Assembly (NCBI GenBank): GCA_964457335.1
Contig: CAYWGD010000003.1
Location: 124,001 to 188,000, forward strand
Direction: 5' to 3'
Length of the DNA stretch: 64,000 bases
Source of the DNA: CAJBVW01 sp964457335
GTDB taxonomy: Bacteria > Myxococcota_A > UBA796 > SXON01
Under the pieces are notes generated by a model that saw only the letters and a program-made list of their open reading frames with translations, was not told the DNA's origin and made no database searches. The translations under genes and the position numbers were made by a program. Positions 46,044 through 57,073 of this stretch are shown piece by piece (position 1 is the stretch's first letter; the number at the start of each line of letters is the position of its first letter).

Positions 46044-49000
46044 GTGCCGGTCCACCTCGGTCCCTTCCAGCTCCTCGTGCCGCTCGCCCAGGGCGGCATG
46101 GGCGAGGTGTGGCGGGCCGTCCACGTACGCCAGCAGGTGCCGGTGGCCGTCAAGCTCCTGAGGGGAGACGACGCGCGGCTGCGCGACGCCTTCATCGCCG
46201 AGGTGCGCGCCGTCGCCCGGCTCGACCACCCCGGGATCATCCTCGTGCTCGATCACGGTGTCGTGGACGGCGCCGCCGAGGCCGCCTCCGGCGGGCGGCT
46301 CCTGGCCGGCACGCCGTGGTTCGCCATGGAGCTCTGCACCGGCGGCACGCTCAAGCACGCGGTCGCCCGCGACTGGCGCCAGCTGCGTCGGCTCCTGCTC
46401 GACCTCTGCGCGCCGCTCGCCCACGCCCACGCCCGCGGCGTGCTGCACCGGGACATCAAGCCGGACAACGTCATCTTCTCGGCCCCCGACGACGCGCGCC
46501 CCGGCGTGAAGCTCACCGACTTCGGCCTCGCCTTCGCGCTGGAGGCCGAGGGGCGCAACCGCGCGGTCGTCACCGGGACCCCCGCCTACATGGCGCCCGA
46601 GCAGTTCCGACGCGCCTGGCGGGACTACGGGCCCTGGACCGACCTCTACGCGCTGGGCTGCCTCGCGTGGCGCCTCGCGACCGGCGAGCCGCCCTTCGGC
46701 GATCGCCGCCCCCCCGAGGTCCTGGCGATGGCGCACGAGGAGCTCCCGCTCCCCGCCTTCCGCCCGCGCTTCCCGGTGCCGCCCGCCTTCCCCGAGTGGC
46801 TCGCCCGGCTCCTCGAGAAGGACCCCACCCGCCGCCTCCAGCGCGCCGGCGACGCCGCCGCCGCGCTCCTCACCCTCGACGGCACCCGCGAGCCCGGCGG
46901 CCTCGTCCCCGCGGACTGGCGCACGGCCGAGCCGCCCCGCACGCCCATGCGCCTCGTCGGGGCCGGCCTCGGCCTGTGGTCGCTGCGTGGCGTGCCGATG
47001 GTCGGGCGCGAGGCGGAGCGCGACCGGCTCTGGGACGCGCTGCGCGAGGTGCGGGAGACGTGGTCCGCGCGCCTCGTCCTCCTCCACGGCCCCGCCGGCT
47101 GCGGCACGAGCCGCCTCGCCGAGTGGCTCTGCGAGCGCGCGCACGAGGTCGGCGGCGCCGACGTGTTCCACGTGGAACACGGCCGGGATCTCGATCCCAC
47201 CACCACCCTCGCGGCGATGGTCGCGCGCCACCTCGGCACCGAGGGCCTCGACGAGGGCGCGGCGCGCGCGCGGGTCGCCCAGCGGCTCCGGGCCCAGGGC
47301 GTGGCCGATCCCGTCGAGATCCGGGCCGTCGCCGAGCTCGTCGCGCCGCCCGCCGACCCCGACGACACCCTCGGCATGGACGGCCCCGCCGAGCGCCACG
47401 CCCTCGTCCGCCGCGTGCTGGAGCGCGCCGCGGTCGCGCGGCCGGTCATCCTGCGCGTCGAGGACGTGCAGTGGGGCGGCGACGCGCTCGCCTTGCTGGC
47501 CGACGTGCTCCGCGCCCAGGAGACCTCGCCGGCGCCCATCCTCCTGCTCGTCACGGCCCAGGCCGAGGCCCTCGCGGAGCGCCCCGTGGAGGCGCTCCAG
47601 CTCTCGGAGGTGATGGGCCTGGGCGCGGTCGCCACCTGGATCGAGGTCCGCCCGCTCGGCGAGCACGACCAGGTCGAGCTGGTCGAGGGGCTCCTCGGCC
47701 TCGGCGGCGCGCTCGCGGACCAGGTGCGCCAGCGCAGCGGCGGCAACCCGGCCTTCGCGGTGCGGCTCGTCGGCGACTGGGTGGCGCGCGGAATCCTCGA
47801 GGTCGGCGAGGACGGCTTCCGCCTGCGGGCCGGCGCGCGGGCCGAGCTCCCCGACGACCTGCACGCCGTGTGGGACGCCCGCCTCGACCGCGCGCTCCAG
47901 GGCCTCGGTGCCGGTGCCCACGCCGGCCGGCGGGCCCTGGAGATCGCGGCCGCCCTCGGCGCGGAGGTCGACGAGGGCGAGTGGACCGCCGCCTGTGCCG
48001 CCGCGGGGGTCCCCGTCCCGGCGGGGCTCGTGGAGCGGCTCGTCCTGGAGCGCCTCGTGGCGCCCGTCGAGCGCGACGAGGAGGAGCTCGTCTGGGCCTT
48101 CTCCCACGGGATGCTCCGCGAGAGCGTGGAGCGCGGCGCGGTCGAGGCCGGCCGCTCCGCCGCCGCCCACCGTGCCTGCGCCGCCATGCTGCGTGGCCGC
48201 CACGGCGTCCCCGCGCTCGCCGAGCGCCTCGGCCGGCACCTCCTGGCCGCCGGCGCGCACGCCGAAGCGGCCGGCCTCCTGATGCAGGCCGCGCGCGAGC
48301 GCTCCGCCCGCGCCGAGTTCCCCGCCGCCTACGCGCTGCTGGTCGCGCGCGACGAGGCGCTCCGCGGCATCGGCGCCCCGCCCACGGACCCGCGGTGGGG
48401 CGAGGGGCGCCTCCTCCACGCATGGCTGAACCTGCGCCAGGGGCAGGCCGTCGCCGCCGGGCAGCGTGCCGACGTGCTCCTCGCCGACGCGCGGCGCCAC
48501 GGCTGGGCGGGCCTCCTCCCCGACGCGCTCCTGCTCGCCGCCGAGGTCGCCCGCGTCCGCGGCGCACCCTCCCGCGCCCTCGACCTCTACCAGCAGGCCC
48601 GCGCGCTGTTCGAGCGGGTGGGCGGGGACCGGGGGGCCGCGGCCTGCGCCCTCGGCCTCGGCGCCCTCGCGCTCCAGATGGGCGAGCTCGCGCGCGCGTC
48701 CCGCCTCCTCGAGCAGGCCCAGGCGGCGCTCGTGCGCGGCGGGGACGAGCGCCGCCACGGCGACTGCCTCCGGCTGCGCGCCGAGGCCGCCCGCCGGTCC
48801 GGGCACCTCGACGCCGCGCTCGCGCTCGTCCACGAGGCGGGGGGCGTCTACGCGCGGCTCGGCAACCGCGTGGGGCAGGCCGAGGCCACCTTCACGCGCG
48901 CGGAGATCGCGCGGAGCCGTGGCGGCCTGGAGGAGGCCGTCGCCGGCTACCGCGCCGCGCTGCGCACGCTCGAGGGGGCCGGCTCCGAGGACGTGGGCCT

Positions 49001-49364
49001 CGTGCTCGTGCGCCTCGGGCTGGTCCTCGACCTCCAGGGCCGCCCCGTGGACGCCCGCACCGTGCTCGAAGCCGCGCGCGTACACGCCGAGCGCCACGAG
49101 GACCCGGTCCTCCTCGGGCTCACCTTCGCGATGCTCGCGCCCATCGACGCCGCCCGCGCCCAGTGGCCCGCCCTCGACGCCCACCTCGGGCGCGCGGCCC
49201 AGCTCCTCGCCGCCACCGACCTCGTGGACGCCGACGTCGCCGAGGCGATGGAGCGCGCCGCCCGCCGCTGCCCCGACCCCGGGCGGGCCGCCCGCGCCCG
49301 CGCCCTCGCCGTGCGCCAGTGGGAGGCCCTCGGGCGGACGGATCGGGTGGGGCGGCTGCGGTAG
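46044..49364 (+). CDS. Ser/Thr protein kinase fused to NTPase and TPR region
   Basis: 1106 residues. The kinase domain (about 5-280) has the Gly loop LAQGGMGEVW, K37 (VAVKLL), HRDIKPDN with catalytic D137, DFG and TPAYMAPEQF. A predicted ATPase domain begins near residue 315. Its Walker A is GPAGCGTSR (349-357): the lysine is replaced by Thr, so nucleotide binding is doubtful, although a Walker-B-like VILRVEDVQWGG remains. The rest (about 600-1100) is TPR-like helical repeats. This architecture is common in Myxococcota kinases. The GTG at 46044 follows the divergent regulator by 88 bases. A parS-like palindrome lies in the coding sequence at codons for VFHVEH. Confidence 0.88.
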   Translation: MPVHLGPFQLLVPLAQGGMGEVWRAVHVRQQVPVAVKLLRGDDARLRDAFIAEVRAVARLDHPGIILVLDHGVVDGAAEAASGGRLLAGTPWFAMELCTGGTLKHAVARDWRQLRRLLLDLCAPLAHAHARGVLHRDIKPDNVIFSAPDDARPGVKLTDFGLAFALEAEGRNRAVVTGTPAYMAPEQFRRAWRDYGPWTDLYALGCLAWRLATGEPPFGDRRPPEVLAMAHEELPLPAFRPRFPVPPAFPEWLARLLEKDPTRRLQRAGDAAAALLTLDGTREPGGLVPADWRTAEPPRTPMRLVGAGLGLWSLRGVPMVGREAERDRLWDALREVRETWSARLVLLHGPAGCGTSRLAEWLCERAHEVGGADVFHVEHGRDLDPTTTLAAMVARHLGTEGLDEGAARARVAQRLRAQGVADPVEIRAVAELVAPPADPDDTLGMDGPAERHALVRRVLERAAVARPVILRVEDVQWGGDALALLADVLRAQETSPAPILLLVTAQAEALAERPVEALQLSEVMGLGAVATWIEVRPLGEHDQVELVEGLLGLGGALADQVRQRSGGNPAFAVRLVGDWVARGILEVGEDGFRLRAGARAELPDDLHAVWDARLDRALQGLGAGAHAGRRALEIAAALGAEVDEGEWTAACAAAGVPVPAGLVERLVLERLVAPVERDEEELVWAFSHGMLRESVERGAVEAGRSAAAHRACAAMLRGRHGVPALAERLGRHLLAAGAHAEAAGLLMQAARERSARAEFPAAYALLVARDEALRGIGAPPTDPRWGEGRLLHAWLNLRQGQAVAAGQRADVLLADARRHGWAGLLPDALLLAAEVARVRGAPSRALDLYQQARALFERVGGDRGAAACALGLGALALQMGELARASRLLEQAQAALVRGGDERRHGDCLRLRAEAARRSGHLDAALALVHEAGGVYARLGNRVGQAEATFTRAEIARSRGGLEEAVAGYRAALRTLEGAGSEDVGLVLVRLGLVLDLQGRPVDARTVLEAARVHAERHEDPVLLGLTFAMLAPIDAARAQWPALDAHLGRAAQLLAATDLVDADVAEAMERAARRCPDPGRAARARALAVRQWEALGRTDRVGRLR
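47162..47181. promoter_or_regulatory. parS-like ParB binding site inside a coding region
   Basis: CGTGTTCCACGTGGAACACG is a perfect 20-base palindrome and contains TGTTCCACGTGGAACA (47164-47179), an exact match to the chromosomal parS consensus TGTTnCACGTGnAACA. Chromosomal parS sites are often inside genes. The other site in the window, at 11977, shares the CCACGTGG core. Confidence 0.85.
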
Positions 49365-49390
49365 GGAGCTGCCGGGGTTGTCGGCGGGTG

Positions 49391-49486
49391 TTTCTTGGGG
49401 CAGGGCTCCGCCCCGCAACGCCCCGCCGGGGCTCCGCCCCTGGACCCCGCCGGGGGGCCGGCGGCCCCCCGGACCCCCCAGGAAGC
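49391..49486. repeat. GC-rich palindromic repeat, second family, copy after kinase gene
   Basis: It begins TTTCTTGGGGCAGGGC, then CCGCCCCGCAACGCCCCGCC, followed by two more G/C-rich inverted pairs (GGGGCTCCGCCCC; GGGGGGCCGGCGGCCCCCC). It starts 27 bases after the kinase stop and could end transcription. It shares the GCAACGCC core with the copies at 16705, 32686 and 50509. Confidence 0.6.
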
Positions 49487-49542
49487 CGCGCCGGTGGCCG
49501 AGCGCTCGCCATGGGGGCAGGCCGTCGGGCGACGCAGGTCGC

Positions 49543-49703
49543 CGAGATGTCCAGGTCTCGGCGGGTCGTGACGCCGTGTCGGGGGTGGAAGGCGACACAG
49601 CTCGCACAGATGTCGAGGTCTCCGCGGGTTGAGACGCGATTTCGGGCAAGAACGCGGCACAACGCGCGGAGATGTCGAGGTCTCGGCGAGTCGTCACGCG
49701 CGC
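49543..49703. repeat. three tandem copies of a ~62-base repeat, no gene
   Basis: Units start with AGATGTCGAGGTCTC-type sequence at 49545, 49608 and 49670 (steps 63 and 62). The first half (AGATGT[CG][CG]AGGTCTC.GCG.GT) is best conserved, the second half is loose. On the minus strand one frame reads RDLDI[SC]A.CVA repeatedly, but no start, ribosome site or domain supports a protein. The interval 49365-49785 otherwise contains only the GC-rich repeat before it. Confidence 0.7.
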
Positions 49704-49785
49704 GACATCGACGCGGGCCGCGCGCGGACCAGCGGCGAGCGCGACCACGGCGGCGGTCGGGTCGCGCCACAGGTAGGATGCTCGG

Positions 49786-50508
49786 GTGCCCTCCGCACCG
49801 CCTGCACCGACCCTGTGGGAAGCCCCCCCGCACGCGGCTTCGGGGACGGAGACCACCTCGGTGCGCGGGATCGCGCGCACGAGCGCGGCCGTGCTGCGCG
49901 CGCAGGGGCTCCGCGTCGGGCTCCTTCACCTGGTGTGCCTCCTGCCGTTGGATCTCGCGCGCGCCTGGTGGGCACCCACGCCGCTCTCGCACGGCGACCT
50001 GGCGCTGGCGGCCCTCGGGCCGTTCCTCGGGTGGCCGCCGCTCCTCGGCGCGACCGTCTTGATCGCGCGCATGCTCCGAGGGGAGGAGCCCGGTGGCTTC
50101 GTGCGCCTCGCCGCGGACGGGTTCTCGCGGTGCGGTCGCTACTTCCTCGCGGCGCTCACGTACTCGAACCGCGTCGCCGTCGGCCTCGTGCTCGGCGTGC
50201 TGCCGGGCCTCGTGTGGCTCGTGGGCGGCCGCTTCCTCGCGCAGGTGGTCGCGCTCCGGCCCGACGTGGAGCCCTTCGCGGGGAGCTGGGCGCTGGTGCG
50301 GGGCGACTGGCCGCGCCAGGCCCTGCTCGCCCTCGGGCGATTCGTGTGTGTCACCGTCGCGGGCGCGCTCGGCGAGCTCTCGGTGGGCGTGCCCGGTCTC
50401 CCCGCGCTCTTCGCCGCCGTGGCCCTCACCGTGTGGTCCGTGGTCGACACCGTCACGTTCCTGGAGCGCGAGCGGATCGTGCGGGGGGCGCGAGGCTCCA
50501 CGCAGTGA
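49786..50508 (+). CDS. membrane protein of unknown function
   Basis: 240 residues with four to six hydrophobic segments (about 40-60, 70-90, 115-165, 180-225). The pattern resembles DUF4013/glycerophosphodiesterase-type membrane domains with paired amphipathic helices, but no signature is clear. It starts with GTG at 49786. The stop is followed at once by a long G-run repeat. Confidence 0.6.
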   Translation: MPSAPPAPTLWEAPPHAASGTETTSVRGIARTSAAVLRAQGLRVGLLHLVCLLPLDLARAWWAPTPLSHGDLALAALGPFLGWPPLLGATVLIARMLRGEEPGGFVRLAADGFSRCGRYFLAALTYSNRVAVGLVLGVLPGLVWLVGGRFLAQVVALRPDVEPFAGSWALVRGDWPRQALLALGRFVCVTVAGALGELSVGVPGLPALFAAVALTVWSVVDTVTFLERERIVRGARGSTQ

Positions 50509-50562
50509 GGGGGGGGCGTTGCGGGGGGGGGGGGGGGGGGGCCGCCCCCCCCCCCCGCCCCA
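50509..50562. repeat. GC-rich repeat, second family, with G19 and C12 homopolymers
   Basis: GGGGGGCGTTGC is followed by a run of 19 G (50523-50541), CCG, then 12 C and GCCCCATGAAGAAG. It matches the copy at 32686 in its ends, with the palindromic centre expanded to near-pure homopolymer. Length is likely unstable in the cell or inaccurate in the assembly. Confidence 0.65.
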
Positions 50563-50641
50563 TGAAGAAGAAGCCCCCGAACCCGGGAGATCTCCACGCG
50601 GGCCCTTTCCGCTCCGCGACGCGTGCGTAGGTTGGGGCCCG

Positions 50642-51382
50642 ATGCCGCTCGGCCCCCCCTTCGTCGACGCCGGAACCGCCGCCGCGCTCGTGGCCTCCGG
50701 CGCCACCGTGCTGGACGCGCGCGGGCGGGGCGCCTACCTCGCCGGGCACGTGCCGGGCGCCGTGCGCGTGGACTGGCGCATCGGCACCACCGGGCCCACG
50801 TCCGGCACGCTCGGGCCGCCCGACACGGTCGCGGCCGCCTACGCGGACCTCGGCGTCGACGCGGAGCGGCCCGTGCTCGTCGTGGGCGGCTGGCGCGACG
50901 GGTGGGGCGAGGAGGCGCGCATCGCCTGGGACCTCGCCTACCTCGGGCACCCCGCCGTCCACATCCTCGAGGGCGGCATGCAGGCGTGGCCCGGCCGCCG
51001 GGAGCACTTCCCGCCGTCCCCGCGCCCGGGGCGCTTCACCGCGAAGCCGCGCCCGGAGCTCCGCACCACGACCGCCGCCCTCGCCGCGGCGCTCCAGGGC
51101 CCCCGGCCTCCCGTGGTGCTGGACGTGCGCGAGCCGGACGAGTTCGGCGGGGCGACGAAGTACGGGGAAGCCCGCGGCGGCCACGTCCCCGGGGCGCGGA
51201 ACGTGCCCTGGCACGGGCTCCTCTCGGCGCCCCCGGACCTGCCGCGTGACACACCGATCGTCGTGTATTGCACCGGCGGCGTGCGGAGCAGCATGGCATG
51301 GGCGGCGCTCGTCGCCCACGGCTTTCTGGCAGTGACAAACGATGACGGGTCCTGGTGGGAGTGGGCGCGAACGGTGCCGTGA
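50642..51382 (+). CDS. two-domain rhodanese (sulfurtransferase)
   Basis: 246 residues with two rhodanese domains. The N-terminal one (about 8-115: VLDARGRGAYLAGHVPGAVRVDW) lacks the catalytic Cys (VVGGWRDG). The C-terminal one (about 140-245) has DVREPDEF and the active loop with C210 (YCTGGVRSS). Thiosulfate or 3-mercaptopyruvate would be the sulfur donor; the short loop CTGGVR does not decide between them. The ATG is at 50642. The following 260 bases to 51642 contain no gene that I can support and should hold the promoter of the prkA operon. Confidence 0.88.
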   Translation: MPLGPPFVDAGTAAALVASGATVLDARGRGAYLAGHVPGAVRVDWRIGTTGPTSGTLGPPDTVAAAYADLGVDAERPVLVVGGWRDGWGEEARIAWDLAYLGHPAVHILEGGMQAWPGRREHFPPSPRPGRFTAKPRPELRTTTAALAAALQGPRPPVVLDVREPDEFGGATKYGEARGGHVPGARNVPWHGLLSAPPDLPRDTPIVVYCTGGVRSSMAWAALVAHGFLAVTNDDGSWWEWARTVP

Positions 51383-51642
51383 GCGAGCAAGGTTGGCCTG
51401 GAAAGCCGGTAGATGACGAGTCGCGCGTTCGTGCCTACCTGTACCGGCAGACGTGACGCGGAAGGCAACACCGCGCTTACGTGTCCTCAGGATCAGGTCG
51501 CAGTCGTCGTTTCCTCGTGCATACTGACTGTGCGGCCCGCACAAACGCTCTTTTCGCTCCCCCGATCCAAGCGCGATGGGGCGAAGAGCCTTCGCTCCAT
51601 CCGCCAGACGCGCCTGTACGGCCGCTACCGATGGAGTCCGCA

Positions 51643-53699
<2,057 letters not shown>

Positions 53700-53703
<4 letters not shown>

Positions 53704-54800
53704 TCCTCAACATCGAGAACGACCTCAACCGCTTCCGGCAGATCGTGAAGGGCCGCGTCCGCAAGGACTTGAAGCGGTACATGTCGAGCGGCGAGATCAT
53801 CGGGAAGCAGGGGGACAAGTTCGTCTCGATCCCCCTCCCGGAGATCAACATCCCCCGCCTCCGCTACGGGAAGAACCAGACCGGCGGCGTGGGCCAGGGC
53901 GAGGGCGACGAGGGCGACAAGGTCGACGGCGCGGAGGAGGGGGCGGGCCAGGCGGGTGACAGCCCGGGCGAGCACCTCCTGGAGGCGGAGATCAGCATCG
54001 AGGAGCTGGCCGAGATCCTCGGGGAGGAGCTCCACCTCCCGCGCATCGAGCCGCGCGGGAAGAAGAACATCACCGCCACGCGGGACAAGTACACGGGCAT
54101 CGCGAAGGTGGGCCCGCGCTCGCTCCGCCACCAGAAGCGCACCTTCCGCGAGGCGCTCAAGCGCGAGATCGTGGCGGGGACCTACAACCCCGCCCGGCCC
54201 GTGCTGATCCCGCAGAAGGAGGACCTGCGCTTCCGGACGTGGAACAGCAAGACCGACCCGCAGTCGGCCGCCGCCATCATCTACGTGATGGACGTGTCGG
54301 GCTCGATGGGGCGCGAGCAGAAGGAGATCGTCCGGCTCGAGGCGTTCTGGATCGACACGTGGCTGCGTGCCAACTACAAGCACATCGAGACGCGCTTCGT
54401 CATCCACGACGCGGTCGCGCGCGAGGTGGACCGGGAGACGTTCTTCCGCACGCGCGAGAGCGGCGGGACACTCATCTCCTCGGCGTACATGCTGGTGGAC
54501 TCGCTCATCACCGAGTTCTACCCGCCCGAGGAGTGGAACATCTACCTGTTCCAGTTCTCCGACGGGGACAACTGGTCCGCGGCGGACACCCGCACCTGCG
54601 TCGAGCTGCTCAAGAACCGGCTTCTGCGCTGCGTGAACCTGTTCTGTTACGGGCAGGTCGAGAGCGAGTACGGGAGCGGACAGTTCTACAACGACCTGCG
54701 TGGCGACTTCCAGGCCGACGATCGCGTGGTCCTCTCGAAGATCCCGGACCGGGAGGCCATCATGGGTTCCATCAAGGACTTCCTCGGGAAGGGGAGGTAG
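53700..54800 (+). CDS. yeaH: YeaH/DUF444 VWA-domain protein
   Basis: 366 residues. The N-terminus (LNRFRQIVKGRVRKDLKRYMSSGEIIGK) and Gly/Glu-rich linker are typical of DUF444. The VWA domain has the metal site D198-x-S-x-S (DVSGSMG) and later T/D ligands (FQFSDGDNWS). It is the fixed partner of PrkA and probably a regulatory scaffold. The GTG start overlaps the prkA stop by 4 bases; spoVR follows by 2 bases. Confidence 0.92.
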
Positions 54801-54802
54801 CG

Positions 54803-56320
54803 ATGGTCGAGGAGTACTTCCGGCGCTCGCGGCGACAGCTCCCTCCGGAGCTCGAGGACGCCCGGCAGCGCATCGAGGCGATCGCCCGGAGCCACGGGCT
54901 CGACTTCTTCGACACCGTGTTCGAGATGTGCGACTACGACGAGATCAACATGATCGCGTCGTACGGCGGCTTTCCGACGCGCTATCCGCACTGGCGCTGG
55001 GGCATGGAGTACCTCCAGATGCAGAAGGGGTACGAGTACGGGCTCCAGAAGATCTACGAGATGGTGATCAACACCAACCCTGCGTACGCCTACCTGCTCG
55101 ACAACAACGCCTTCGTGGACCAGAAGCTCGTGATGGCGCACGTGTTCGGGCACGTGGACTTCTTCAAGAACAACGCCTGGTTCGGGCACACCGACCGCAA
55201 GATGCTCGACCAGATGGCCAACCACGCCGCGCGCGTGCGTCGCATCATCGACGCCGTCGGCGAGAACGCCACGGAGACCTGGCTCGACACCTGCCTCTCG
55301 GTCGACAACCTGATCGATCCCTACCGGGACCACATCAAGCGCACCCGCCCGGCCGAGGACGACGAGCCTTCGACCGCGAGCCACAAGCTGCCCGCGCGCT
55401 CGTACATGGACTCGTACATCAACCCGCCCGACTACGTCGAGCGGCAGCAGCAGCGGGCGCAGGCGGCGGCGGAGCGGGCGAAGAACTTCCCCGAGTCCCC
55501 CGAGCGCGACGTGCTCGGCTTCGTGATGGAGCACGGCCGGATGCAACGTTGGCAGGTGGACATCCTGTCGATCATCCGGGAGGAAGCGTACTACTTCGCC
55601 CCCCAGGCGCAGACGAAGATCATGAACGAGGGCTGGGCCAGCTACTGGCACACCAAGCTCATGACCGAGCAGATCCTCGAAGACGCCGAGGTCATCGACT
55701 ACGCCGACCACCACTCGGGAACCGTGGCCATGCGCCCCGGGCAGCTCAACCCGTACAAGATCGGGCTCGAGCTCTATCGTGACATCCACAAGCGTTGGGA
55801 CCGGGGGCAATTCGGCAAGGACTGGATGGAGTGCGACGACGCCGTCGCCAAGCGGGACTGGTACAAGCCGACCAACCTCGGCAAGGAGAAGATCTTCGAG
55901 GTCCGCCGCACGCACAACGACGTGACGTTCCTCGACACCTTCCTCACGGAGGAGTTCTGCCGCCGGGTGGGGCTCTTCACCTACGAGTTCGACAAGAAGA
56001 GCGGGGAGTTCCTCGTCGACAGCCGGGAGTTCGCCGACATCAAGCAGAAGCTCCTGTTCATGGTGTCGAACCACGGCCAGCCGCGCGTGTACGTGACGGA
56101 CGGCAACCACGCCAACCGCGGCGAGCTCGAGCTCACGCACGAGTACGAGGGCGTCGACATCCAGCTCGAGTGGGCGAGCCACACGCTCGGGAACCTCGCG
56201 CGCGTGTGGGGCCGCCCGGTGCACCTGCGCACGCGCATCGAGGGCAAGGACGCGATCCTCCACCACGACGGCGAGCACTTCGCCTACGAGGGGCCAAAAC
56301 CCATGGGAGCGCGCAGATGA
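54803..56320 (+). CDS. spoVR: SpoVR-family protein
   Basis: 505 residues across the full SpoVR/YcgB family: FFDTVFEMCDYDEINMIASYGGFPTRYPHWRWGMEY, AHVFGHVDFFKNN, INEGWASYWHTK-type (MNEGWASYWH) and FTYEFDKKSGEF. The HVFGH and E-G-W-A-S-Y-W-H groups could bind metal. B. subtilis SpoVR affects spore cortex; the activity is unknown. GGGGAGG lies six bases before the ATG. In Myxococcota a role in fruiting-body spores or starvation is plausible, by inference only. Confidence 0.94.
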   Translation: MVEEYFRRSRRQLPPELEDARQRIEAIARSHGLDFFDTVFEMCDYDEINMIASYGGFPTRYPHWRWGMEYLQMQKGYEYGLQKIYEMVINTNPAYAYLLDNNAFVDQKLVMAHVFGHVDFFKNNAWFGHTDRKMLDQMANHAARVRRIIDAVGENATETWLDTCLSVDNLIDPYRDHIKRTRPAEDDEPSTASHKLPARSYMDSYINPPDYVERQQQRAQAAAERAKNFPESPERDVLGFVMEHGRMQRWQVDILSIIREEAYYFAPQAQTKIMNEGWASYWHTKLMTEQILEDAEVIDYADHHSGTVAMRPGQLNPYKIGLELYRDIHKRWDRGQFGKDWMECDDAVAKRDWYKPTNLGKEKIFEVRRTHNDVTFLDTFLTEEFCRRVGLFTYEFDKKSGEFLVDSREFADIKQKLLFMVSNHGQPRVYVTDGNHANRGELELTHEYEGVDIQLEWASHTLGNLARVWGRPVHLRTRIEGKDAILHHDGEHFAYEGPKPMGARR

Positions 56321-56748
56321 GCGACCTCGCGGACGCCCTCGACCGCAAGCTCACCACCGGGGTGGTGCACGCGGACGATGGCGACGTGCGGGCGGAGGTC
56401 GACGTGGCGGACGTCGACCGGCTCGGCGTGTCCGTGCGCGGGGTGCGCGTGCGCGGTGTGGGCGCCGGCGACCTGCACCAGGCCGTGGAGCGGCTCCCCG
56501 ACGCGCTCGACGTGCTGCCGGAGCCCGTCGCCCCCGTGGAGGTCGACCCCACGCTGGGCGGGGCCGTCCTGCGTAGCCCCCCGCGAAAGCGCGAGTACTA
56601 CGAGGTGCGCACGGACGGCCGCGAGGTGTCCGTGGAGCGGCTCCGCGTGGGCCCCGACGGCCGCGCCCGGATCCCCTTCACGCTCACCCGGGAGCAGCTC
56701 GGGCGCATGGTCGAGGACATCGGGGAGATCGTGTCGAACGAGCGGTAG
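56317..56748 (+). CDS. small acidic protein of the prkA operon
   Basis: 143 residues, rich in Asp, Val and Arg, predicted mostly beta-type with a C-terminal helix (LTREQLGRMVEDIGEIVSNER). It has no Cys, signal or membrane segment. I do not recognise a family. Its ATG overlaps the spoVR stop (ATGA), which ties it to the prkA-yeaH-spoVR unit. Confidence 0.7.
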   Translation: MSDLADALDRKLTTGVVHADDGDVRAEVDVADVDRLGVSVRGVRVRGVGAGDLHQAVERLPDALDVLPEPVAPVEVDPTLGGAVLRSPPRKREYYEVRTDGREVSVERLRVGPDGRARIPFTLTREQLGRMVEDIGEIVSNER

Positions 56749-56760
56749 TAGACTCGCCGC

Positions 56761-57060
56761 ATGCCCTGCGACGAGACTAGTGGCCGCCTCGAGCCCCGCA
56801 TCGACCCGCTCCGCTGCGAGGGCAAGGCGGATTGCCTCCGCGTCTGCCCGGAGGGCGTGTTCACGCTCCGCCCGCTCACGCGCGAGGAGAAGGGGCTCCT
56901 GACCCCGCTCGTGCGCTTCAAGGTGTGGGTGCACGGCGGGAAGCAGGCGTTCGTGGAGCGGCCCGATGCGTGTCGGGCCTGCGGGTTGTGTGTGCCCGCG
57001 TGCCCGGAGAAGGCCATCAAGCTCGTGCGCAACGCCGGAGGTGGCCTCCAAGGCGCCTGA
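56761..57060 (+). CDS. two-cluster ferredoxin-like protein
   Basis: 99 residues with two cysteine groups: CEGKADCLRVCPEGV (one Cys short of a regular 4Fe-4S set when counted as CxxxxxCxxxCP) and CRACGLCVPACPEKAI, a regular 4Fe-4S motif. Between them is a 35-residue insertion (FTLRPLTREEKGLLTPLVRFKVWVHGG) longer than in common ferredoxins. It lies 12 bases past the preceding gene and probably ends the operon. Electron transfer is likely; the partner is unknown. Confidence 0.82.
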   Translation: MPCDETSGRLEPRIDPLRCEGKADCLRVCPEGVFTLRPLTREEKGLLTPLVRFKVWVHGGKQAFVERPDACRACGLCVPACPEKAIKLVRNAGGGLQGA

Positions 57061-57073
57061 GTACCAGGGGCCG

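Noticed and set aside
45984..49880. 1298-codon open frame antisense to the kinase gene
   Set aside because: The translation is Gly/Ala/Arg/Glu-rich without domains, while the plus strand has full kinase motifs.
43247..50062. 2271-codon plus-strand open frame
   Set aside because: It crosses the antisense of the winged-helix regulator and then an alternative frame of the kinase; no homology and extreme composition.
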